From Candidatus Leptovillus affinis (GTDB lineage Bacteria; Chloroflexota; Anaerolineae; Promineifilales; Promineifilaceae): a DNA stretch of 64,000 nucleotides. The stretch covers positions 682,001 to 746,000 of the forward strand of contig JADIYP010000001.1 in assembly GCA_016705235.1 (NCBI GenBank), written 5' to 3'. Under the pieces are notes generated by a model that was not told the DNA's origin, did no database searches, and was given only the letters and a program-made list of their open reading frames with translations. The stretch's first letter is position 1. Every line of letters begins with the position of its first letter. Shown here one piece after another: positions 17,152 to 24,639 of this stretch. A program made the translations under genes and the position numbers.

Positions 17152-18096
17152 TTACTCCTTGTGGTGCGCTCGATACCAGGCCACGGTCTGGGCGATGGCT
17201 TCTGGCAGGGGCGTTGCCTTCTGGCCAAAGGCCCGCTCGAATTTGCTGCTGTCCACCACGAAGGGTTTCTCGAATTCATACATCATCTCGGCCGTTTCTC
17301 GCGCCGCCGGGATGAATAGGCCGCCCAAAGACATCATCCACTTGCCCATGCCCTTCATTTGCGGCGATTGGCCTATTTCGGCGAAAAACAGCGTCATGAT
17401 TTGCCGTTGGGTGATGTCCGGTTGGTCGTTGGGCACATGCCATGCCTGGCCCAACGCCTCATCGCGCTCCCCCAGAATCACCAGCGCTTTGCCAAAATCG
17501 TCGATGAAGGTGTAGGTGTGGGGCAGGTCCAGGTTGCCAACCATCTGCGCCGCCTTTCCGGCCAGCGCTGGAACAATCGCCCGGTCGCCCAGCGTGGAAT
17601 CGAGAACGCCCGGCCCAAAGAAATCGGAGCCGCGCCCAATGGCCACGCGCACGTTGCCCGCCTGGTGGGCGGCCAGAGCGCTTTGGGCCATTTGGGCGCG
17701 TGTTTTGCCTTTGCGGGTGTGGGCGTTGTAGGGCAGACCTTCGTGAATTTGGCCGCTGACTGCGCCATACATGTACAGGTTTTCGGCCAGTACCAGTTTT
17801 GCGCCGCTGCGGGCGACGCCTTCTAAAATGGCGGCTTGCATGGGCGGGAATTTTTCCGGCCATTGGTGGTAGGCGGGTTGGGCGCATTGGTAGACGATCT
17901 GGGCGTTGGTGGTAACGGCCGTTACCGATTCCACCGAGTACGCATCTCCCTTAACCACTTCGACTGCGGCCGGTACGTCGGCCTGGCCGCGGGTGTTGAC
18001 CATGCGGACTGGCTGGCCCTGACGGAGAAGTTCGCGCATGACGGCCGTTCCCAGCGGGCCGGTGCCAAAAATAACGTGTACGTTTTGATTACTCAT
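17152..18096 (-). CDS. NAD(P)-dependent epimerase/dehydratase-family protein (atypical SDR)
   Basis: 314 residues. The N-terminus VHVIFGTGPLGTAVMREL has the GxGxxG-type cofactor loop, and LVLAENLYMYG holds a tyrosine in the position of the SDR-e active site; downstream YTFIDDFGKALVILG fits the extended SDR fold. The substrate is unknown; the family acts on sugars or other alcohols, or senses NAD(P)H (NmrA-like). A MerR-type promoter lies in front (18128-18158) and the MerR gene is next upstream on the same strand, so it is probably that regulator's target. Confidence 0.82.
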   Translation of the reverse strand: MSNQNVHVIFGTGPLGTAVMRELLRQGQPVRMVNTRGQADVPAAVEVVKGDAYSVESVTAVTTNAQIVYQCAQPAYHQWPEKFPPMQAAILEGVARSGAKLVLAENLYMYGAVSGQIHEGLPYNAHTRKGKTRAQMAQSALAAHQAGNVRVAIGRGSDFFGPGVLDSTLGDRAIVPALAGKAAQMVGNLDLPHTYTFIDDFGKALVILGERDEALGQAWHVPNDQPDITQRQIMTLFFAEIGQSPQMKGMGKWMMSLGGLFIPAARETAEMMYEFEKPFVVDSSKFERAFGQKATPLPEAIAQTVAWYRAHHKE

Positions 18097-18127
18097 GGTT
18101 CATTTCCTTGTTTTGTTGATAGCCAAA

Positions 18128-18158
18128 AAGATACAGTCTGACACAGTGTCAGAGTCAA
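18128..18158 (-). promoter_or_regulatory. MerR-type promoter with 19-bp spacer and operator dyad
   Basis: Reading the minus strand: -35 TTGACT (18158-18153), a 19-bp spacer containing the dyad CTGACACTGTGTCAG, then -10 TATCTT (18133-18128). The overlong spacer with the operator between the boxes is the hallmark of promoters activated by MerR-family regulators through DNA distortion. It lies 32 bp before the SDR start at 18096, and the MerR gene follows at 18223-19071. Confidence 0.85.
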
Positions 18159-18222
18159 GTAGGAAAATAATGAAGATCAGGATCAACCGGTTTGGGGCTG
18201 GTGGTGCGCGGGGAACGGCCGT

Positions 18223-19071
18223 TCAAACGAATGGTTCAGCGGGAACCAAAATTTCAAACACGGCGTCTTCCGGCCGGTCACTGGCAAACAGGTCTAATTC
18301 GCGGCCAAAAAGGTGGATTTCCCGATACGCTCCGGCGCTGGCGTAGCCGTTCATGCCCAGCCAGCGATACAAATTCACCACCACATCGGGAATGTTCCAC
18401 ATGCTGCCGTGGTAAACAATGCTGGCGGCCAGCGGCGCGCCGGGCAAGTGATAGGCTTTGAGCGTCGTTTCGGTGGGAGGCAGGTGAATCCCATGGGCGA
18501 CCTCTACCGCCAGCGACATCTCGATGTCTGTTTCGGAATAGGCTGGCAAGTGGTACACGGCTAATTCAATTCCAGCTTCTATGTGGTAATCCGCCAGCGT
18601 CCGATAGAGAGATCGGAGCAACCGGTCACGCACTTCGCCCATTTGGGCAACGTGCGGCACCACTTCGCGGACGGCGATCACATAGAGCGGGGGCAGCTCT
18701 TTCAGGACCACTTCATACGGAATGGGATCGTGGAGATGCTCGATTTGTTGTAACCGGGCAGAAACACGCGCCAGCCTGGCCTGCTCTTCGGCCAACTGCT
18801 GCGCGATGGTTCGCTGCCGTTCGCGCAGCATCTCTTGTAAAAGTGCGTCGGACTGCGGATCTTTTAGCAAAATGCCGATTTGTTCCAGAGAAAGGCCTAA
18901 ATCTTTCAGGGCTATAATGCGGTGGAGACGGGGCAATTGGTCCAGTGTGTAATAACGGTAGCTGGTCCATTGGTCCACCTGACCGGGTTTTAGTAAGCCC
19001 AACTTGTCGTAGTGCCGCAGCATACGCACGGAGACTTGCCCCAATTGAGAAAAATCGCCTATTTTGTACAT
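18223..19071 (-). CDS. MerR-family regulator with GyrI-like effector-binding domain
   Basis: 282 residues from ATG 19071, chosen because MYKIGDFSQLGQVSVRMLRH is the canonical MerR beginning; the upstream extension is non-conserved-looking. The winged HTH (1-70) is followed by a coiled-coil dimerisation helix (about 75-120, rich in Glu/Gln/Arg) and a C-terminal GyrI-like (AraC effector-binding) domain from about 130 (VVLKELPPLYVIAVREVVP). Such proteins (BmrR/TipA type) bind hydrophobic small molecules and activate an efflux or detoxification gene. Its likely target is the SDR gene downstream through the promoter at 18128. It ends with an ACGGCCGT-bearing spacer at 18218. Confidence 0.88.
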   Translation of the reverse strand: MYKIGDFSQLGQVSVRMLRHYDKLGLLKPGQVDQWTSYRYYTLDQLPRLHRIIALKDLGLSLEQIGILLKDPQSDALLQEMLRERQRTIAQQLAEEQARLARVSARLQQIEHLHDPIPYEVVLKELPPLYVIAVREVVPHVAQMGEVRDRLLRSLYRTLADYHIEAGIELAVYHLPAYSETDIEMSLAVEVAHGIHLPPTETTLKAYHLPGAPLAASIVYHGSMWNIPDVVVNLYRWLGMNGYASAGAYREIHLFGRELDLFASDRPEDAVFEILVPAEPFV

Positions 19072-19288
19072 TGCCCGCTCTTTTTTGCCTGGTTCAATCG
19101 GCCCATGTGCAGGTGGGCGCAGACAGTAAGTATAACGGAAACGGCCGTACCCCACACGCGCCGCTGTTGACTATTTGCTATCGCCCTCATTTCTTACCAT
19201 TCGCCTAAAATTTGCTTCCGGCCTTGCGACCTGTTTGTGTAGTCCGCTACAATGCTGTGTGATTTTAACATGGAATCAGGATGGTATT

Positions 19289-20431
19289 TTGAACGAAGCG
19301 ACAATTAGCAGCAATGGGGTAGTGCGACCAACGGCCGTTACCGTTGATTTATCCCGCCTGACAGACAACTACCGGGCCATTCAAACGGCCGTGGCTCCCG
19401 CGCAGGTCATGGCGGTTCTCAAGGCCAACGCCTATGGGCACGGATTGGTGGAAGTGGCCCGCCATATGGTTACGTTAGACGCGCCCTATCTGGGCGTCGC
19501 CTTTCTGGAAGAAGGCATTCTCTTGCGCGAGGCCGGCGTGCAGACACCCATTTTGGTCATGGGCGGTCTCATCGGCAATCAGGTCCCCCTATTTTTGCGC
19601 CACGACCTGACCATTACCGCGTCCTCAGTGGATAAATTGAGCCAAATCAATGAGGCCGCCAAAGAGATGGGCGTGCAGGCCAAAGTCCACCTGAAAGTGG
19701 ACACCGGCATGGAGCGCATCGGCGTGCATTATTACAACGCCGCCGCCCTGATCGAGGCGGCGCTGGCTTGTGAATACTGTCAGGTGGAAGGCATTTATTC
19801 CCATTTTGCCAACGCGGACGCCGCCGATCTCAGCTCGGCGCAGGTGCAGTTGGCCCGGTTTCGTGAGGTTCTGGCTGTGTATGAGCGGCGAGGGCTGGCA
19901 CGGCCGTTGCTGTGCCACATCGCCAATTCCGGCGCGATCTTGCAGTTGCCGGAAGCACGGTTCGACATGGTGCGGGCGGGGATTTTGTTGTATGGTGTTT
20001 ATCCCTCGGCGGAGGTGGCGCGGACGGTGGCGGTACGGCCGTCGCTCTCCTGGACATCTCGCGTGGTTTACTTCAAGGTCGTTCAGCCCGATCATCCGGT
20101 CAGTTACGGCTCGGACTGGCAAAGCGACCACATGGTCCGGGTAGTGACGGTGCCGGTGGGGTATGGGGACGGTTACTTCCGGCGCATGTCGGGCCAGGCG
20201 GAGGTGATCATTCGCGGCAAACGGTATCCGGTGGTGGGCCGCGTGTGCATGGACCAGATCATGGTCAATATCGAATGGGACAGCGCCTACAATGGCGATG
20301 AAGTGATTTTGTTGGGGGAATCGGGGGCGGCGGCGATACGCTGCGAAGACCTGGCGGCGTGGGCAGGAACCATTCCTTATGAGGTGCTGACCAATATCAA
20401 CACGCGGGTTCCGCGCCTGTACGTTCGGTAA
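19289..20431 (+). CDS. alr: Alanine racemase
   Basis: 380 residues from TTG 19289, chosen because AGGA lies about 8 bp before it and because the upstream extension to 19175 is unlike alanine racemases. VMAVLKANAYGHG near residue 41 holds the PLP-binding lysine; HLKVDTGMERIG, FDMVRAGILLYG and VGRVCMDQIMV are further family signatures, the last near the second-subunit tyrosine/cysteine region. The enzyme interconverts L- and D-alanine for peptidoglycan, in line with mreB in the window and a walled cell. It is monocistronic, with a strong terminator at 20448. Start choice is less certain than function. Confidence 0.92.
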   Translation: MNEATISSNGVVRPTAVTVDLSRLTDNYRAIQTAVAPAQVMAVLKANAYGHGLVEVARHMVTLDAPYLGVAFLEEGILLREAGVQTPILVMGGLIGNQVPLFLRHDLTITASSVDKLSQINEAAKEMGVQAKVHLKVDTGMERIGVHYYNAAALIEAALACEYCQVEGIYSHFANADAADLSSAQVQLARFREVLAVYERRGLARPLLCHIANSGAILQLPEARFDMVRAGILLYGVYPSAEVARTVAVRPSLSWTSRVVYFKVVQPDHPVSYGSDWQSDHMVRVVTVPVGYGDGYFRRMSGQAEVIIRGKRYPVVGRVCMDQIMVNIEWDSAYNGDEVILLGESGAAAIRCEDLAAWAGTIPYEVLTNINTRVPRLYVR

Positions 20432-20447
20432 AAGGGGTTTAAAAAGC

Positions 20448-20493
20448 GTTCACCCCCGGCCAGGAGGGAGAACCGGGGGTGAACACTTTTTTT
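20448..20493 (+). terminator. Rho-independent terminator of alr
   Basis: A perfect 12-bp stem GTTCACCCCCGG (20448-20459) and CCGGGGGTGAAC (20473-20484), followed by a T-rich run ending at 20493. It lies 17 bp after the alr stop. Confidence 0.92.
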
Positions 20494-20564
20494 GGCGACT
20501 TCATGAGTAATCATAAGCCGAGAACATAAATTGTACTTAAGCTAAAGATAAGCGGTTGCTAAGT

Positions 20565-20604
20565 AAGGCATAGAGGGGAAACGGCCGTTTCCCCTCTATG
20601 CCTT
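20565..20604. terminator. Perfect 40-bp palindrome centred on ACGGCCGT, with T-run
   Basis: AAGGCATAGAGGGGAAACGG followed directly by its exact reverse complement, ending in TTTTT on the plus strand. The exact centre is the window's repeated octamer. It lies between the alr terminator and the stop of the 28-haem cytochrome (20620) and looks like a bidirectional terminator, though the minus-strand side has only TTACTT. The centre has no loop, so in DNA it could also extrude a cruciform. Confidence 0.85.
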
Positions 20605-20619
20605 TTTTTGTGACCTACC

Positions 20620-22947
20620 TCAATCTTCCTGCCCATTTGGATGACATTGGGCACAGTTATTACTATAACCCCCAACCTCATGGTGCTTCTGGTCCATACT
20701 CCCCTGGTCATGGCAGGATGTACAGGTGTAGCCCGAATAATTTCCGCCCGGATGACACGTCGAACAGTTATTATTGGCCCCGCCATGACCAGTGGGGAAC
20801 GAATGGTTGAACGATGCGCCGCCCCAGCCGCCTGTATTGTGGCAGTCTGAACATTGGCCGGGGAAATGGTTGTTTGGCCGCGCATGGCAGCCCTGGCAGT
20901 CCGTTAACCCGTCGTGGCTAAAGTTCACGTTGTGGAAATTGCTGGTATCTGTGTGGCAGGCTCGACACGCGCCTGGGAAGTGATTTGCCGGCGCGCTGTG
21001 GCAGGCGGAACAATCCGTATTGCCGATGGTGCTGTGGTTAAAGGTCGCATTGTGGAAATTGCTGGTGTCATTGTGGCAGTCGCGGCACGCGCCCTGGAAA
21101 TGGTTCGCCGGCGGGTTGTGGCAGGCGGAACAATCCGTATTGCCAATGGTGCTGTGGTTAAACGACGCATTGTGGAAATTGCTGGTGTCGCTGTGGCAGG
21201 CGCGGCACGATCCCTGATAATGGTTGGCCGGCGGGTTGTGGCAGGCCGAGCACTCCGTAGTGCCGATGGTGCTGTGGTTAAAGGTCGCGTTGTGGAAATT
21301 GCTGGTGTCGCTGTGACAATCGCGGCACGCGCCCTGGAAGTGGTTGGCTGGCGGGTTGTGGCAGGCGGAACAATCCGTATTGCCGATGGTGCTGTGGTTA
21401 AACGACGCATTGCGGAAATTGCTGGTGTCGCTGTGGCAGGCGCGGCACGATCCCTGGTAATGGTTGGCCGGTGGATTGTGGCAGGCGGAACATTCCGTGG
21501 TGCCGATGGTGCTGTGGCTAAACGACGCATTGCGGAAATTGCTGGTGTCGCTGTGGCAAGCCCGGCACGATCCCTGGTAATGGTTGGCCGGTGGATTGTG
21601 GCAGGCCGAACATTCCGTGGCGCCAATATTGCTGTGATTAAAAGTCGCGTTGCGGAAGTTGCTGGTGTCGCTGTGGCAGGCGCGGCACGATCCCTGGTAA
21701 TGGTTGGCTGGCGGCGTGTGGCAAGATGAGCAGTCTGTTGTGCCGATGCCGCTGTGATTAAAAGTCGCGTTGCGGAAGTTGCTGGTGTCGCTGTGGCAGG
21801 CGCGGCACGATCCCTGGTAATGGTTGGCTGGCGGCGTGTGGCAAGATGAGCAGTCTGTTGTGCCGATGCCGCTGTGATTGAAGGTGGCGTTGCGGAAATC
21901 GGTGGTGTCGCTGTGGCAGGCACGGCACGCGCCTTGGTAGTGATTGGCCGGGGGCGTGTGGCACCCTGCGCAATCTTTAGCGCCGATGGTGGTGTGGTTG
22001 AAGGTGGCATTGCGGAAATCGGTGGTGTCGCTGTGGCAGGCGCGGCAGGAACCTTCGTAATGGTTGGCCGGTGGGGTGTGGCAGGCGCTGCATTCCTGGC
22101 TGCGCACGAGGGTATGATCGAATGTTACTTGTTGCCAACTGGCGATGACGTGACAGGTCGCGCAGTCTGCGCCATATTGACCTTCATGGGGTTCATCTTT
22201 GGCGTGACAGGCGACGCAGGTGGGGCTGGTTCCCTGGTAATCGCCGGAGGTGTGGCAGTTGGTGCATTCCAGGTTGTCGTGTCCGCCGGCGAGAGGGAAG
22301 AAGCTGTGGTCCACCGCCCCATCGGGAAATGGTACGGACAGCGGATTTGACAGACGGCCGAGATTTAAGTTGCCCAGGCCATTCCCTGTCGAATCGCCGG
22401 CCGTTCGGTCTCGAGTGAGGGTTTCGTCGGCGGCGTTCAGTTGGGCTATATTGGCGCGTAGTTCGGGATCATCGAGGGCGGCCAGGAGTGTTTGTAAGCG
22501 GGCTGAGAGGGCGACAGGGGAGACCCCACCTTCGGATTGCATGAGAGCATCGATGGTATCTAGCAAGGCCAGCGCCTGTTGGGTCAGGCTGCGCAGTCGG
22601 TTGATGAGTTCTTCTTGATTGTCGGGTGGGGCATTGAAAACGGCCGTTACCGCCTGCCCAAACGCAAAATCCATGTAGTTCAGGGCCGACCCCGTGCAGG
22701 TCAGAGCCTGGCACGATTCAATATTATCCAATCGCCGACTTAACAGGTCCAATGACTTTTCGGCCCGACTCAGGCTGCTGGGCTGCATCCGATACATCCA
22801 AAACTGCTCAGCCGCCCATTGTGTGTCGAACCATTTGTCTCCCGGTAAATTTTTTCCGTTGTCTGCTAATGTGTACGTCGCGGCACTACCAACTACCGTT
22901 AAAAACAAGACAACCCCTAATGTGATCAATACAATTCTTCGGATCAT
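20620..22947 (-). CDS. 28-haem repetitive multihaem cytochrome c
   Basis: 775 residues. An N-terminal hydrophobic segment (residues 4-24) acts as signal peptide or anchor, and a helical region with no haem motif runs to about residue 225. From there on I count 28 CxxCH motifs. The central part is ten units of 40 residues, each with two CxxCH sites (CSACHNPPANHYQGSCRACH and so on), and conserved ANHYQG/FNHSTIG histidines that could be sixth ligands. At DNA level the units are exact 120-bp tandem repeats, some nearly identical. It should be exported and filled with covalent haems. It is the last gene of a six-gene electron-transfer operon. No ACGGCCGT occurs in the repeat part. Confidence 0.9.
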   Translation of the reverse strand: MIRRIVLITLGVVLFLTVVGSAATYTLADNGKNLPGDKWFDTQWAAEQFWMYRMQPSSLSRAEKSLDLLSRRLDNIESCQALTCTGSALNYMDFAFGQAVTAVFNAPPDNQEELINRLRSLTQQALALLDTIDALMQSEGGVSPVALSARLQTLLAALDDPELRANIAQLNAADETLTRDRTAGDSTGNGLGNLNLGRLSNPLSVPFPDGAVDHSFFPLAGGHDNLECTNCHTSGDYQGTSPTCVACHAKDEPHEGQYGADCATCHVIASWQQVTFDHTLVRSQECSACHTPPANHYEGSCRACHSDTTDFRNATFNHTTIGAKDCAGCHTPPANHYQGACRACHSDTTDFRNATFNHSGIGTTDCSSCHTPPANHYQGSCRACHSDTSNFRNATFNHSGIGTTDCSSCHTPPANHYQGSCRACHSDTSNFRNATFNHSNIGATECSACHNPPANHYQGSCRACHSDTSNFRNASFSHSTIGTTECSACHNPPANHYQGSCRACHSDTSNFRNASFNHSTIGNTDCSACHNPPANHFQGACRDCHSDTSNFHNATFNHSTIGTTECSACHNPPANHYQGSCRACHSDTSNFHNASFNHSTIGNTDCSACHNPPANHFQGACRDCHNDTSNFHNATFNHSTIGNTDCSACHSAPANHFPGACRACHTDTSNFHNVNFSHDGLTDCQGCHARPNNHFPGQCSDCHNTGGWGGASFNHSFPTGHGGANNNCSTCHPGGNYSGYTCTSCHDQGSMDQKHHEVGGYSNNCAQCHPNGQED
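20905..22100. repeat. Ten 120-bp tandem repeats coding two haem sites each
   Basis: The sequence repeats with an exact 120-bp period, each unit beginning near GCTGGTGTCGCTGTGGCAGG. The units at 21661 and 21781 are almost identical for about 100 bp, while others differ at several percent, so expansion by unequal crossing-over looks recent and ongoing. All indels keep the 40-codon frame. Confidence 0.92.
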
Positions 22948-22957
22948 CTGGGCCTCC

Positions 22958-24301
22958 TCAGGCTGCTGCCGGTACTGCTGCTTGAAGCTGCTGCCAAAAA
23001 CGCAGCACGCTTTGTTTCAAGGTCGCGCCACCGGCGGCCAGGTCGGCGCGCAGATGGTGAATATTCACTTGATGTTCGATGAAGTAGCGGAGCGCGTCAG
23101 CCAGACTTTGCTCGCCGATGACCACCGCTCCGACGAGCAGGTCCCCGTTCAGGACAAGGCGCACGGTGTTGTCGCCGTCTGCCGCCCAGGCGCTGCGGAA
23201 TGTTCGGGGGTGGGTGTACCACACTTCCGACGAGCCGCGAGAAATATGCTGTAGCACTTCTACTTCGTCGTCGCCTTCGCGGCGCGGATTGATTTGTCCG
23301 ATGGTGGTAATGTGCAAACCAAATAAAAGGCAGGCATTAAACGGCGAGCCTTTGACATAGGCGTGTCGTTTGCCGACCATGTTAAGCCCGGCGGCGTTGC
23401 CTTCAGCCACGGCGCTGGGCCAGAGAATGTCTACCATGTGCTTTTCTGTCCAACGATCATAAACCTGCGCGCAGTCGCCGGCCGCATAGACGTTGGGGAC
23501 GCTGGTTTCCATGAATTCGTTCACCAGAATGGACCGGTCGGTTTGGATGGGGCTGTTTTGCACCAGGTCCAGCGGCGGCTTGACGCCAATGGCCACGCCC
23601 AGCAAATCGCACTTAAAGGTGGAGCCGTCCTGCAGTTTGACTTCGCGCACACGCCCGCGCCGGTCGCCGATGATTTCGGTGACTTCGGTGTTGTAGTGGA
23701 TGTGAACGTGGTGGGCGCGCATAATTTTTTCCAGCAGGCGGGCTTCGTCGTCGTTGAAGACCTGGCTCCAGAGCCGGTCGCGTCGCAGGAAGTAGTGGGT
23801 TTCTACACCGCGATGGGACAGACCTTCGGTGAGTTCCAGGGCGGTGATGCCGCCGCCGACGACAACGGCGCGTTTGGCGCGTTTGGCGCGTTCGACGAGT
23901 TCGTTGGTGCCGTCGATGGTGTCCAGATAGACGACGCCTTGCAACTCGTGACCGGGGTAGGGCGGCGGGGTGGCGCGCGCGCCGGTAGCGATGAGCAGGC
24001 GATCGTAGGGCAGGGAACGGCCGTCTTCCAACTTCACCAACTGCTTCAAGACATCGACCTGGGTTGCCTTCCCCAAAACCAGCGTCAGGTTCAATTGGTC
24101 ATACCAGGCCAGCGTGCGGCAAAACACTTGTTTTGCGGGAATGGCGTTGGTGAGCACATAAGCCAGCCCTGGCCGGGAATACATGGGATACGGTTCAGCG
24201 GTCACAATGGTGATCTCGCCGAGGGGGTCGTGTTGGCGAATGGTTTCGGCGGCCGTTGCCCCGGCGGCGCCGTTGCCGATGATCAGGTATTGTTTAGACA
24301 T
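22958..24301 (-). CDS. FAD/NAD(P)-dependent pyridine nucleotide-disulfide oxidoreductase
   Basis: 447 residues. YLIIGNGAAGATAAETI near residue 5 is the FAD-binding motif, RAVVVGGGITALELTEGL near 145 the NAD(P)-binding motif, and VPNVYAAGDCAQVYD near 270 the second FAD motif. The class is that of rubredoxin/ferredoxin reductase, NirB N-domain and coenzyme A-disulfide reductase-like proteins; the redox-active cysteine pair of disulfide reductases is not evident, so electron transfer to the adjacent ferredoxin is a more natural guess. It is 10 bp upstream of the 28-haem cytochrome gene and 7 bp downstream of the ferredoxin gene, so all three are co-transcribed. Confidence 0.88.
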   Translation of the reverse strand: MSKQYLIIGNGAAGATAAETIRQHDPLGEITIVTAEPYPMYSRPGLAYVLTNAIPAKQVFCRTLAWYDQLNLTLVLGKATQVDVLKQLVKLEDGRSLPYDRLLIATGARATPPPYPGHELQGVVYLDTIDGTNELVERAKRAKRAVVVGGGITALELTEGLSHRGVETHYFLRRDRLWSQVFNDDEARLLEKIMRAHHVHIHYNTEVTEIIGDRRGRVREVKLQDGSTFKCDLLGVAIGVKPPLDLVQNSPIQTDRSILVNEFMETSVPNVYAAGDCAQVYDRWTEKHMVDILWPSAVAEGNAAGLNMVGKRHAYVKGSPFNACLLFGLHITTIGQINPRREGDDEVEVLQHISRGSSEVWYTHPRTFRSAWAADGDNTVRLVLNGDLLVGAVVIGEQSLADALRYFIEHQVNIHHLRADLAAGGATLKQSVLRFWQQLQAAVPAAA

Positions 24302-24308
24302 TAGCTGT

Positions 24309-24632
24309 TCACTCTCCCTTTAGCGGGTCCGGATCACCCATTATTTCGGCAAAACGTTCTAATACGATGACATGATTGCTGGTTTCCCAACGCAGGGTGC
24401 CGCGTGGACACATATTCACGCAGTTGCCGCAGGCAATGCAGGTCGGATCGGTTACGGGCAGACCCTGGCGGGCATAATCGCGTACCGGAATGCCGACCGG
24501 GCAGTTGTAGCCGCAAATGCCGCATTGAACACAGCGGCTGGCATCCGGCACAACGCGCCCCAATTCGCGGGGCTTATCTGGTTGTTTGGCGGAACCGGTG
24601 ATGAGTTGTTTTAAGGCTTTTAACGTACCCAT
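24309..24632 (-). CDS. 2[4Fe-4S] ferredoxin-type protein
   Basis: 107 residues. Two complete cluster motifs occur: CVQCGICGYNCP near residue 35 and CIACGNCVNMCP near residue 69, each CxxCxxCxxxCP. The N-terminal 30 residues are basic (KALKQLITGSAKQPDKP) and the C-terminus acidic. There is no signal peptide, so it acts in the cytoplasm or on the inner face of a membrane complex. It is placed between the oxidoreductase gene and the 18-haem cytochrome gene, separated by 7 bp on each side. It probably relays electrons between the FAD protein and the membrane cytochromes. Confidence 0.92.
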   Translation of the reverse strand: MGTLKALKQLITGSAKQPDKPRELGRVVPDASRCVQCGICGYNCPVGIPVRDYARQGLPVTDPTCIACGNCVNMCPRGTLRWETSNHVIVLERFAEIMGDPDPLKGE

Positions 24633-24639
24633 AGCTGTT

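Noticed and set aside
20914..22010. Long open frames in both directions across the 28-haem cytochrome repeats (for example 271 and 361 residues)
   Set aside because: They are out-of-frame shadows of the 120-bp repeat, which keeps every frame open; they lack any haem or other motif and no ribosome binding site precedes them.
20905..22100. A CRISPR array
   Set aside because: The 120-bp units are contiguous coding repeats without spacers of unique sequence, all in frame in one gene.
22351..22640. A Rex box in front of the respiratory genes
   Set aside because: I looked for TTGTGAA(N8)TTCACAA near the cytochrome operon and petC and did not find a convincing match; the only partial one is upstream of rex itself.
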